From: Sipunculus nudus
Taxonomy: Eukaryota > Annelida > Sipuncula > Golfingiida > Sipunculidae
Length of the DNA: 64,000 nucleotides
Direction of reading: 5' to 3'
Assembly: GCA_026874595.1 (NCBI GenBank)
Contig: CM049317.1
Span: forward strand, 76,949,891-77,013,890
The first letter of the stretch is position 1. Each line of letters starts with the position of its first letter. Under the pieces are notes generated by a model. The model made no database searches. It was not told the DNA's origin and saw nothing but the letters and a program-made list of their open reading frames with translations. This document shows positions 51,129 through 62,739 of the stretch, piece by piece. Both the position numbers and the translations under genes were made by a program.

Positions 51129-52800
51129 ATATATAACATTTATAATAATAATAAATTATTTATAATAACAGCCGTAATAACAATAGTAATAATCATGTAA
51201 AGTATTTCTCTAGATCTCATAAACACATTTTTTTCTAAAATTGGTTCATTGTTTTCTGAGTAAAGTTGCTACTAGAAACTGAAAACAAACAACCAACGGC
51301 CATTAAAATAAAACATAACATATTATGGCGAAGTTATATAACATTGTACTTTTCAGTTGCGAATGGTATTTACACGAAGAGAGTTTACCTTTAAAAAATC
51401 TAATCCGGAGTCATTTTAGTTATATAAAACACTTGTACAGCCAGAAAGTTAGCCGACTGCATCAGACACTCCAGCCTCTCACAGGTGCGCCTGTATACGG
51501 GGGGATGTCAGTGGGATATAGTGTATATATACCCCGTGTCGATAATAAATAGTGGAACCGTGTACCCGGGTAAGTCATTAAGTGCCTCCAGATGGCGGTA
51601 CTTGTCTGTTTGTTTATTACCTGAAGGCTGCAGATGATGACCCCAGGCTGACCTCGGCAGCGGCGGGCCGATACAAGGTCACGTGATGCCTGAAATATGC
51701 ATTAGCTCTGGAATGCGTAATTCGGCTGTCACTACCAGCTCTGTCTGATATAAGTACAGGTTTCAGAGAAAAATAAAACGAGTCGTATCTCCGCTTGTGT
51801 TTCATTCATACATAACATCATCATCAAGGCAGTGTAAGAGTGTTTTCCATGATCCAATACAAAAGGGTTTGGACAGGAAGTTACAAAAATATTAAAACAG
51901 ATTTAATGCTCAAATACAAAAGACGGTTTCATAACAATTCATGATAGAATATAATCCATAATTGGTTAAATAGATGTTATTCTTGATGTACATCGCTGTT
52001 ATCTTGTATTCATACAGAGTATGCACTTGAATTGGCATATCACTTAGCAAAACATATTGACCCGTGACGTGCTTGGTCATGTTTCAGTTTAGCCGTGAAT
52101 ACACGGTACAACAGGCATAATATTGGACTTGTAAGCCTACTTGAGTAGTGACACAAGTCAAACGGGATAACTGTGCTACATCCTATCGCATCGATACCGT
52201 TGGTAAAAATAGCCTATAATCTTAATATCGGGTACAAGTGATGGATTGACCCAGGGAATGCATGTAAATTCACAAGCTAAAGTGTAAATCCATCTCTATG
52301 GTAACAAGTCATTTCCTGTGTCGCGTTCTAGTTGGCTATCGTCCAGTAACCCGTGCCAGACATGCCTGTAGTTATTATATACGAGCAGGGAGATTTGCCA
52401 ATGTGCTGAGTTACAACGGAAGTTTTCTCGCACATGGTATAGGTGTTGTTAGAAAGTAAAAAACATATCTAACGATTGGTTCGGTTTAACTTAAGTAACC
52501 GCGTACCTGTAGGTCATGACATGTAGTCACAAATAACGAAAATATTTGCATCCTCCTCTTTCAGTGCGGTTCATCTTATTACTGAGATGGCACTCTGACA
52601 TCCCACCAAGCCTTAAAGTGCGATTCTCGATAGACTCTTTTATGTTAGAGGGGAAAATAGCGCTAGTTTTAACTGGTCCAATAGTAGGGGAACATAGAAC
52701 CCTTTTAAAAAGGAAATACAATTGTATAATCTACATAAACGCAATGACCATTTTCACTTCTCATCTCCGTAGGGAAAATGATATCACATGAAACCAGGGA
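51129..52800. other. Intergenic DNA, no gene seen
   Basis: An AAT-rich stretch near 51140-51200, otherwise unique AT-rich sequence. An ATG-started frame at 51325-51552 (75 codons) has no domain or splice support. Confidence 0.5.
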
Positions 52801-53066
52801 CCTATAGAGGATTTTAGATCATTTAAATGGGGAGGTCATTTAGCACGGCTGAGGGGTTGGTAGGGGAGGGGGAATCCCCCTGTCATCACGTAGAACTCTA
52901 AGTTCTTCTGGTGCAATAGGTGGTAGTTTAAAACCATGCGAAACGCAAAATCCTGTGCTGTGTTTTCATATTCAGTGGGTATTTGTGTGTTTGCCAGAGT
53001 TTCTAGTTTGAAAAAAAGGGGGGGGGCGCCCTCCTAGCCCCCATCCTAAATCCGCCCCTTGATAGG
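52801..53066. mobile_element. Probable MITE related to the GGCGGAT-end family
   Basis: The left end CCTATAGAGGATTTTAG and the right end in reverse complement CCTATCAAGGGGCGGATTTA partly match, with a deletion in the left arm. The G-rich runs inside both ends (GGGGAGGTC; GGGGGGGCGCC) are as in the element at 40004. Confidence 0.45.
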
Positions 53067-53712
53067 GATGCTTTTCCAATACCTGCATGTCTTCTTACAA
53101 GCTTACTCAGTATTTTGTGAGTTTGCCAAGAACCAAGTCAAAGGGGCCATGTATTTTACAAATGTAAATCGCCGAACATACTAGAGCCGCCCAGGCCACA
53201 CACGTGTGTTATAGATCAGTCATGTAACATTGCCTAACAGATGTTCGGCTCCCTGATGTTCAGTCATCTCTCCCCGTGAATCTCTGCGGTTATGATCAAA
53301 CCCGGCCGGCGGAAAGCTGTCGGCTGTCAATCATACATGTCAGTCACGTGACCCCTGGGTTTATTATATGTGAAAAAAAGTCTTTACCCCGCCACGGCGG
53401 GTTAGGCTTGTTTATTGGCGAAGCCATTAATTTCTGTTCTGGGCAGTCATTGTGTCTGATTTTCACAGGTAGTTTACATGTATAACCTGTGGTTATACAC
53501 ATTGTCATATATATTTTATGTGTTTTAATTATTTTTTATTGTATCCTAACATTTCTCGCAATATTTTAATTAGCGACATATTGTTGCATGCGAATATGTA
53601 TCACTTCTTTGATATTCACAGACCCAGGAAATCCACAAAAAGAAATTCTATAAAGGACGAAGTACGTCTGTATAAAAATATGTATACCCCGGCCGGTAAC
53701 TAAAACTAGGTA

Positions 53713-54953
53713 CCATGGGTCTCGACGCTCAGCTGAATTTGTCTTAATGGATTTGCTTTTGAGCTTTTTCAAAATGTAGGTCCTGTGATCACGTTTTAAG
53801 CCAATCTGTCTACCTAATCCGGAGTTACCATCCATAAACTAATTTGTGAATGGATTGGCCCTGTAAACTTGACCTTTGAGCAAGTGACATTTTGGCAGAT
53901 GAGCAGTATCTGGAAGAATATTTCAATATTTCAATCCAACTTTTAGCTATCATCTAGAAACACATATGTGGATACATGACTCATGTGACCTTGACCTTCG
54001 ACCTTATAAATCCAAAATCAATAAGGTTCTTCCCCTATTGGCAGATCAGCTAAATGTGCTAGGTGGAAGGTTTGGGATGAAAAGCTGAAAATGTTTCCAT
54101 AATTTTTCTGAATAAGTGGATCCTGTGACCTTGAACTTTGACCTTATGGCCCAAATATCAATCTAATTCTTGCTTTAGGGACGGGCCATATATAAGTCGA
54201 GTTTAAAATCGATATGTCAATCCAAACTGGAGTTATTATCAAGAGATAAATTTGAAAGACGAACAGACGGACAGGTGGAGAGACAGGGTGATCTCTATAG
54301 GGCATCCGCTTATTCATGCGGAGCTCTTATACGCACACAAGTTTTCAGGACACTAGATGAAACACAGCTGCCAATCTGATAGTATCAATAAAATTAGGCA
54401 GTCTCAAATTAAAGGAAAAATGCATTAAAAATAGAAAAAAAAATACAGTCTACCAGACTTCAGGAACTAAAGAAACCAATCATAATCATTAAAATAAACC
54501 AGGTTCTTGGACACTAGATGTAATCTCAGCTGAGAAACTGACATAATTGTTGTCATTTTACAGAAAAAAAAATATTCATTAAAATAAGAAAAAATACAGG
54601 TGGCGCCACCACTCTTCGGGAACTGACAAAACTTGTCATTCTCAATATTCAAGGCAAGATTCAGGGCAATCCATGCATTAACTATCAAGACAATGGAGGT
54701 TTTGTATATTTTTTTAAAATTATTCTTGGAGGTATTTACAAGCCCCATAGCTCGGAGGATATAGGTTACAGTGACCCATTTTCAGCTTTCAGAGGATATT
54801 TTTTATTGACCTCCCTAGATCTTCAGTTACAGGATTCTAGGGTCAGTCGTTACGATTTGTGCCCTGCTAACGGACGGCCGAACGGCCAGACGGACGACGG
54901 ACAAACCGCCATACCTATACCTCAGTTGACTTTTAGTCAGCTGTGCTAAAAAT
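53713..54953 (-). mobile_element. Repeat element copy B, opposite orientation to copy A
   Basis: Read on the minus strand it begins with the same TTAGC-CAGCTGACT end, GGTATGGCGGTTTGTCCGTC block and CTAACGGACGGCC string as copy A. It contains the same AATACAGGTGGCGCCACCAC segment (54592-54611 on the plus strand) and ends in the same CAAATTCAGCTGAGCG sequence (53722-53737). It is about 300 bp shorter than copy A, apparently because it has fewer internal units. Confidence 0.85.
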
Positions 54954-55063
54954 AAACACATGGCAGCTTGAAATTTAAATAAGGTAGGTCTGTGCAAATA
55001 TCTGCGTCCTTCTCGGATGATGCCGATCTGGAATCTAAAATGTACAATTCATGATTTTAAAGA

Positions 55064-55088
55064 TACATATATGTATATATATATATAC

Positions 55089-55123
<35 letters not shown>
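55064..55123. repeat. (TA)n microsatellite
   Basis: About 60 bp of alternating AT with short interruptions, 200 bp before the glycosyltransferase coding region. Confidence 0.9.
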
Positions 55124-55126
<3 letters not shown>

Positions 55127-55323
55127 GTTCACTCTTCTCTCACCAGATGGCAGCAGGGCGCGCCCCACAATTTGTATTGTTTTGTTACACCTGTTTTACA
55201 AGGGACACTTTACAGCTTATAATGGTTTACCTTTAATTTTAAAGTACATTGTGTTATAATATGGATCTTGGATCGTGTTGTGACTCATCTTACAGTAATC
55301 TGTGTTTCAATCAATGTTTCAGA

Positions 55324-56427
55324 ATGGGGTCACAGTTCAAACGCCAGGTGGCAGCAGTAGCGACCATAGGCTCGCTTTTATCGGCGTCCCTGTTAGTTTG
55401 GAATAAATCGGTATCCCCAACACAACCCAAGATTTCATCTGGTCTGCTGCAGAATGAAGACATTTTGATGCGAGATACAGCTAGAGAGGCCGCTGCGGGC
55501 GGCGATCTCCTGACGAGACTGTATTTTGAAAAAAAGGAATACAGCAGACATGCAAGACGGAATAAAACTACATTTTATAACTCATATCTTAAGCTATATG
55601 ACGAAGTCGTAAACCCATTCACGCATCAAGCAATATTAAGTAAAGGAACAAGCTGTGATCACAAAGTTAAACTTCTCATATTTGTTTTTTCAAGGCCTGA
55701 TAGTTTAGAAATGAGGAAGGTAATACGCACCACGTGGGCATCACGTGATGAGCTGCGTCAAAGAAACGCAAAGTTAATATTCTTACTTGGAAAAATAGGT
55801 CATGATGACCTAAATCTGCAAAGCGCTATTGAGAAAGAAGGTGAAGCCTACAGTGACGTTTTACAGTATGATTTTATTGATCATGAGAGAAACTTGACCT
55901 TAAAATCAACAGCTATGTTGCAATGGGCGAATAAAAAATGCAAAGATTTGGAATATATCCTAAAAGTTGATGAAGATGTGATAGTCTCTCTTGAACGACT
56001 TGTGCCTCTACTGGCTGACACAGCCAGAAGGAAATTTCTGATTGGCCAAGTGATCAGAGGTGCTAAACCAATCAGGACGCGTTATTCTAAGTGGTTCACG
56101 CCAAAAAGTGTTTACAACGGTGCCATATACCCGACGTACCTTTCAGGCACGGCCTACGTCATATCCGGTGACGTCATGAAGACTTTTTCAACTATCATTC
56201 TTCACACAAAACCATTCTGGCTTGAGGATATATACATAACGGGAATATGCGCGCATTTAGCCGGAGCTGAACTCGTACACAATGACGGATTTGTAGGACT
56301 ACCGCCTGCTCCATTCTCACTTCACAAAATGAGAGCTTCCTTCGTTGCAATGCATGGCTTTGATTCAGAGAGCATGCGTGGTGAATGGCGGAAAATCCAA
56401 CAGAAAAGAAACAGCATCACTGAATAA
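55324..56427 (+). CDS. Beta-1,3-galactosyltransferase-like glycosyltransferase, family GT31
   Basis: A 367-residue type II Golgi membrane protein in one uninterrupted coding exon. The start at 55324 is preferred over the upstream in-frame ATG at 55261 because a splice-acceptor-like TTTCAATCAATGTTTCAG ends at 55320, and because the resulting protein has the expected short basic cytoplasmic end and membrane anchor (AAVATIGSLLSASLLVW, residues about 10-26). A stem follows, then the catalytic domain from about residue 115. Family motifs in order are MRKVIRTTW (about 130-138), KLIFLLG, DVLQYDFIDHERNLTLKS, the DxD metal/UDP-sugar site KVDEDV (Asp216-Glu-Asp218), YPTYLSGTAYVISGD, and the EDIYITG motif (Glu301-Asp302). 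GT31 enzymes move galactose or N-acetylhexosamine in beta-1,3 linkage onto glycoproteins or lipids; donor and acceptor cannot be read from sequence. It appears intact. The alternative of a processed gene copy is possible since no intron is seen within the coding part. Confidence 0.92.
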   Translation: MGSQFKRQVAAVATIGSLLSASLLVWNKSVSPTQPKISSGLLQNEDILMRDTAREAAAGGDLLTRLYFEKKEYSRHARRNKTTFYNSYLKLYDEVVNPFTHQAILSKGTSCDHKVKLLIFVFSRPDSLEMRKVIRTTWASRDELRQRNAKLIFLLGKIGHDDLNLQSAIEKEGEAYSDVLQYDFIDHERNLTLKSTAMLQWANKKCKDLEYILKVDEDVIVSLERLVPLLADTARRKFLIGQVIRGAKPIRTRYSKWFTPKSVYNGAIYPTYLSGTAYVISGDVMKTFSTIILHTKPFWLEDIYITGICAHLAGAELVHNDGFVGLPPAPFSLHKMRASFVAMHGFDSESMRGEWRKIQQKRNSITE

Positions 56428-56500
56428 AATATTAAACATTTTACCATTATGTCAATTGTGTGGTTCAAAATAACTTTTTTCCGACACTGCAATACTCCGT

Positions 56501-56672
56501 TTCTCTCTGTCTCTGTCTGTCTCTCTGTCTGTCTCTCTGTCTATCTCTCTGTCTGTCTGTCTTCCTGTCTGTCTCTCTGTCTCTCTCTTTCTCTCTCTGT
56601 CATACAAACAAACAAATATATATTAATATATTTTACACCTATTTTTTACCACCAACAGACTTTTTATCTAAC

Positions 56673-56758
<86 letters not shown>
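56501..56758. repeat. CTGT-rich tract and (CT)n(CA)n microsatellite
   Basis: TCTG/TCTC units at 56501-56602, then 50 bp of CT followed by 30 bp of CA at 56675-56758. It lies in the likely 3' flank of the glycosyltransferase gene. Long open frames here (CLSVCLSV, SLSLSL) are repeat artefacts. Confidence 0.95.
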
Positions 56759-56759
<1 letters not shown>

Positions 56760-58382
56760 TGTGTATGTACGCCTGTGTACACATACGACAATTCTCAATA
56801 TGCAGTTCTCAAAAAGGATAAAACCATTCTATGAAATATGTAAAAATAACATTTATTTATATATAAATGACCCTTCATGCATTTAGATGGTGATGACGTA
56901 TGTTACATTACCATAGTAACAATCACAGGTTCTAAGTACAGGTATAAATGCTGGATGGATTAATAGTCACAGGTGCGTTTAATGTTAACATACCATAAAC
57001 ATGAGGTATTATTTACATATCACAGATTACTGATAACGCAAATGTGACATAAGTGACATCGCCTAATAAATGGAGATACCTAGATCCTAATACCTAAAAG
57101 TTAAACATATATTGATTCTAAATGTGAATTATAATATGATAAAACGGTGAAACAACATATTTTTGGTATTTAATAATTATATACTTTATTACACACAAAA
57201 AATCCCTTCAGTGATTTATATACTAACAAGGCATTCATACGAAAAATTATATAACAGCACCATTCATACACGCGATGAGCACGCACATGCACGCCTGTAT
57301 ATGATACGCTATTCCTTCTTATTTACATTTTTATTTCCAATTCAATTTTAAGGTTAAAAATGTGCCGCAGTTGCATGCTTCATAAAGTACTTGTAAGACA
57401 GACTACAGAAGCACATCGCTCTGGAGACCTCTTTTTTATTACTATGAAAATAAATCAATTATTCCTAAAAGTAACTAGTTCATTAGTAACCAGAGAACTA
57501 CCTTCTATATATAGAGTGGGCTCTCCCGAAACGAAATGTTCACATGGTGTTTTTCTTTGGTACTACGGCACACATCATTTGGCCATTGACGGAAACAATA
57601 TTGTGCATGACGAAACGATACCGCTGTTATATATATTGGAGGCTGTGGGACGAAATAACTACCACAATATTGACAGATTGTCACTACATTTTATGTTCCA
57701 ACTCCAATTAATCTTATTTCTTAGTCCCAACTTACCCAGTTGTTATGTATTTTGAGTTCCTTGACAGACAGCTGCAGTGTATCCATCATTTCTAGGCACT
57801 TGCTTCATCAGCATTTACTTACTGACAGTTCATCTCGTGCACCTGTCTTATCGTGTCTTATACTCTTATTTCCTTCATGCCCGGGATCGAGGATAAATGA
57901 TAACCGTATCTTACGGTATAATGAAATACTGTCCGGCGGAAAATGACCGCTAGGACGAAAAGATATTACAGTTGACAAGAACAACGTATCAGCTGCAGTA
58001 TTCTCTAAATTGACAATAATGGATTAAATACTTTTTTCAGTAAAACATATGCAGTAACATAAAACTTCGTAATATAATACAAAATTCATTAATAACAACT
58101 ACGTAATTTCCCAATGAACGAACAAAAAGTCATCATTAACAGATGAAATATGCAAATCCTAACTCTGAACGACTATACTATTTGTCTTCCTTTGATTGTT
58201 TGAACCATGGACGGAATATGCCTTCTTTCGTATTAAAAAAAGGCAAAACTTTAGTGCAGGAATTTTTTTCGAGACCAGAGCAGCCAAAGCACCGTTATTT
58301 TTTTTCACCGCCAGATGTCGCCGTCGTGCCGACTGTGCACACAAGTCGACGGTGACGCCACCGGGAGAGTGAGATGTATTTA
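56759..58382. other. Convergent intergenic region, no gene seen
   Basis: Lies between the 3' ends of the plus-strand glycosyltransferase and the minus-strand membrane-protein gene, so it should hold both 3' untranslated regions. A 131-codon ATG-started frame at 57360-57755 has mixed composition but no recognised domain, no splice support and no nearby partner exon. It is left uncalled. Confidence 0.4.
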
Positions 58383-58498
58383 TTAATAATCTTCTACTAC
58401 GATGAGAGGTTTTTCTCTCGGTGTTTGCTTCCAGCTGTGTCGTCCGTTACTCATCGATGTGGTGTATATTTTTGGTTCCTGCGGGGGATTATAGTTTC
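58383..58498 (-). CDS. Terminal exon of the membrane-protein gene
   Basis: Acceptor TTTTTGTTTCAG ending at 58499; two bases complete a phase-1 codon, then 37 codons (NYNPPQEPKIYTTSMSNGR, then HSWKQTPREKPLIVVEDY) and stop TAA at 58383-58385. Only this phase is open across the exon, and it is the phase that the repeat donors leave. Composition (Pro, Tyr, TSMSNG against TSMNG in the upstream exon) matches the cytoplasmic domain. C-terminal VVEDY is not a standard PDZ ligand. Confidence 0.75.
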
Positions 58499-61400
58499 CT
58501 GAAACAAAAATATTTACAGTCAGTTACCTGTGTCGACGTAAGGAACTATAATGTCACGTATAAACATTTCTAATAACAGTTTAAAACATTGAAAAAAACA
58601 TAACATAAATAACAGAAATAAAATTCATATAACTATCAAACGAAATTCAAATTTAAAACAGTTAAAGATATACTGTTATAATAAACATGGTATCAGACGT
58701 GAATCAAAGAGTTACACTGTAGGTTAACCGATATCAAAATATATTAAATAGTATGTCATCATACAATATTGATACTTGAATTGTTAGTAGCTATGAACTT
58801 TGTCGTTTTTTTTCGGACGCTCTTTGGCCGTCTCAATTCCTTTCAGGTCGACATGATCATCTCAACTGATATCTTGGGCCAACCAATCCTTGTTTAAACA
58901 TTCTGATAAGCCTGCTTCTTCTCAGATAGGAAATTTAATTTGTAGAATCTTAGTGATATACGTCCAAAATGACCTAATCACTACAGCCCTTTGCTCCGCC
59001 CCTCTGGTCTAATATTGCTAATGATCCCACAAAACGCTCAAACACAGGAGGTAGTCCAGCCCATGTCCATGGTTGCGAGAGCTGTTACGATACAAAGGTA
59101 GTTCGTGTATTTTTGGGAGAGTCGCCCAAATTATGCAAATATTGCGCTAGTCGGGTGACTGACTGTTTACATTGCAAACGGGAACTTGGTTGGTTACTCT
59201 GCTCATGATTAATCATTGAATGAATATCCGATAAAGGTCACACAGAGTTCATGGTTAGGTCATTTAAAGCTAAATCAGAGAGATTTACTGTCCGGCCTAT
59301 GTACAATCGTCTAACATTCAGACAAATCAGCTGGAATCATCATCTGAGATATAAACGTTACCACTGGTTAATGCCCCGACTCTAGTTTAATCTGCAATTA
59401 CTTGGTGATATGTAGACTGGTTCGTACATGTCGCCGTCTGATATGTACAGGTACTTACTTGGTGATATGTAGACTGGTTCGTACATGTATCCGTTTGATA
59501 TGTACAGGCACTTACTTGGTGATATGAAGACTGGTTCGTACATGTTGCCGTTTAATATGTACAGGTACTTACTTGGTGATATATAGACTGGTTCGTACAT
59601 GTTGCCGTTTAATATGTACAGGCACTTACTTGGTGATATGTAGACTGGTTCGTACATGTATCCGTTTGATATGTACAGGTACTTACTTGGTGATATGTAG
59701 ACTGGTTCGTACATGTATCCGTTTGATATGTACAGGTACTTACTTGGTGATATGTAGACTGGTTCGTACATGTATCCGTTTGATATGTACAGGTACTTAC
59801 TTGGTGATATGTAGACTGGTTCGTACATGTATCCGTTTGATATGTACAGGCACTTACTTGGTGATATGTAGACTGGTTCGTACATGTATCCGTTTGATAT
59901 GTACAGGTACTTACTTGGTGATATGTAGACTGGTTCGTACATGTTGCCGTTTGATATGTACAGGCACTTACTTGGTGATATGTAGACTGGTTCGTACATG
60001 TATCCGTTTGATATGTACAGGTACTTACTCGGTGATATGTAGACTGGTTCGTACATGTATCCGTTTGATATGTACAGGTACTTACTCGGTGATATGTAGA
60101 CTGGTTCGTACATGTATCCGTTTGATATGTACAGGTACTTACTCGGTGATATGTAGACTGGTTCGTACATGTTGCCGTTTGATATGTACAGGTACTTACT
60201 CGGTGATATGTAGACTGGTTCGTACATGTATCCGTTTGATATGTACAGGTACTTACTTGGTGATATGTAGACTGGTTCGTACATGTATCCGTTTGATATG
60301 TACAGGTACTTACTCGGTGATATGTAGACTGGTTCGTACATGTATCCGTTTGATATGTACAGGTACTTACTTGGTGATATGTAGACTGGTTCGTACATGT
60401 ATCCGTTTGATATGTACAGGTACTTACTCGGTGATATGTAGACTGGTTCGTACATGTATCCGTTTGATATGTACAGGTACTTACTTGGTGATATGTAGAC
60501 TGGTTCGTACATGTATCCGTTTGATATGTACAGGTACTTACTCGGTGATATGTAGACTGGTTCGTACATGTTGCCGTTTGTTCTGACGTCTCCGTTCATG
60601 GACGTTTGAGACAGACTTCGTGAGTTGGGAATTGGCGCGAATGGACGGGCGTCGTACCCGTTATAATGCTCTTCTGCAGGGTCCACTTTTTCGTTTCTGT
60701 AAAAACCAAATTATCCAGGGAATTATCGTACATGTTAAAGTGGTATAGATACTGCTGACACAAAAAAAACAGCTTGAAGCAATGCAACGGATATACAAAA
60801 GCATACAGATTGTGTCACAATGTATGTTGAAAAACATTTGAAAATCTGCTTTAGCCCAAATTACTATATTAAATTCTCTGTTCAGATATAGTTTATACTT
60901 TGACATCAGTGACAGAAGCATCTGAATCGCAATCCAATGGTGCATCTACAGGGACGGATCCAGGACTTAAAGACTGAGGAAAATAACTAAAGAAGTCTTC
61001 AAGTCCGGGAAGAGGGAGGGTCCAGGCCTAAAGAAAAGTGGGTTGAACCCTTGAGAAAATGAGTTGATTGGGCTGAAAAGGGTTGAGTGAAACCCCTTGG
61101 ACTCTCACCCCTCTAGATCCTCTACTAAATCTGCCAAGCCCGTCAAGTAACTCTGTTCTTATTAGCTGATACTCTGACGAGCCTAATAACTCTGTTCTTA
61201 ATTGCTGATACTCTGACGTTTTTTGGGTGTTTCACAGTCATTCTTTATCGTTGACGTCATTCCAAGGGAGCGCTCACTATTCAGTATATTTCACCTACAT
61301 ATCTAAGTAACCATAACCCTCACCTAGGCGATAATTTGGACATAGATAATAAACAGGAACATATTTCATTCTTATTTCTTACAGGTGTTGATAATTTATC

Positions 61401-62701
61401 TTAATGAGGAGTTATATCTACTTGTATTGTGTGTTCACCGTAACCTTGGTTACTGGACGGTATTTTGACCTGTGACTCACCTTGAATTCTTTTTATAAAG
61501 GCAGCAGAGGATGAGGAAGGCGATGAAGAGCAGGAGAATGATGATACCAAGGATGATCAAACCTAAAATATACAAATATAAGTAAAAAAAAATCCACTAG
61601 GTCAAGGTCAGACTAGGTCAGGTCTAAACCAGGAGAAGACCCGAAACATACAAACACAGTATAAATGAATGACCAACAAGGTCTAGGTCAAGCTAGGTCA
61701 TGTCAAGGTCAGGCCAAGGTGAAGATCAGCTGCATGTCAATATGACCTGATGTAAAAATTAGGCCAAGAAGTTTACCTTCCTGGCCAGACTTACACACAT
61801 CTTGATAATCTGCAAAGGTTTATTTTGATATAAGCCACATCAGGGTCATGTCATTAAATAGTCATGGTAAAAGTCAGTTGCAGTCAACAGGAAATTTCGT
61901 TTTGTTATAATTTTGTTTCGTGTTGTTTGCTTTTACCTGTTCCGAGTTATAAAACCAATACTGCTATAATCCTGTTGTTCCCTGAGCATTCATAATAAAA
62001 CGTAACAAAAAGCCCCCTTCCGCAATCAATAAAAAAAATGCCTGAGAACCCAATCATTTTATCCTTAGGAATAATGTTTAAGCTGTTACTCACCTATTAA
62101 CATAGGATCAAACTGGCTGTTACTGGTGCTGGCCCCCTGTGACGGCTCTGTAGGAACGCCGCCGCCGCCGCCAGGAGACTGTGGGGAACCAGGATTGACG
62201 CCACTTCCGGTAGTAAGACCACCATTTCCGTTTCCATTTCCATTGTTGGGATCGGCTGTAGTCTTCTGACCTGTGCCTATGAAAATGAATTCGAATTGAA
62301 ATTTATATTTGCTGCTTACCTATAAAGCAATGTAATTCTGCTTCCACAAACATTAAATATTTCACATTTTATGTTAATGTGAAACTATTGGTCGCCAAGT
62401 AAGGATATATATAAAATACGCAAGCACTAATACATGCACAAATTACGTACAGGCATGCTACTGACGAATTTACACAGTGGAAACGAATACAAGTGCATGT
62501 ACGACCACATGTGCAAGGGCACGATTAAAAGCGTTATACAAACGTGACACTATACAGCAATTATTACTGGTTCCTGTATATGCCTACTATCTGAACTTAT
62601 ATATATATATGTGTGTGTATTTATATGAACTGTTTTATATCAAATTGTGCAGGAGTCTGCGCAGCGAATTTATTAAGACTAGTGAAGTATATGTGAGTGT
62701 A

Positions 62702-62739
<38 letters not shown>

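Noticed and set aside
56501-56758. Overlapping frames of 124-145 codons rich in Ser/Leu/Cys
   Set aside because: They are translations of CT, CTGT and CA microsatellites.
57360-57755. 131-codon ATG-started frame between the two convergent genes
   Set aside because: No recognised domain, no splice support and no nearby partner; could be chance in a 3' flank.
59573-60586. 337-codon plus-strand frame (LVRTCIRLICTGTY repeat)
   Set aside because: Shadow of the minus-strand 57-bp coding repeat; no connection to any plus-strand exon, whereas the minus frame joins four upstream exons and a terminal exon in phase.
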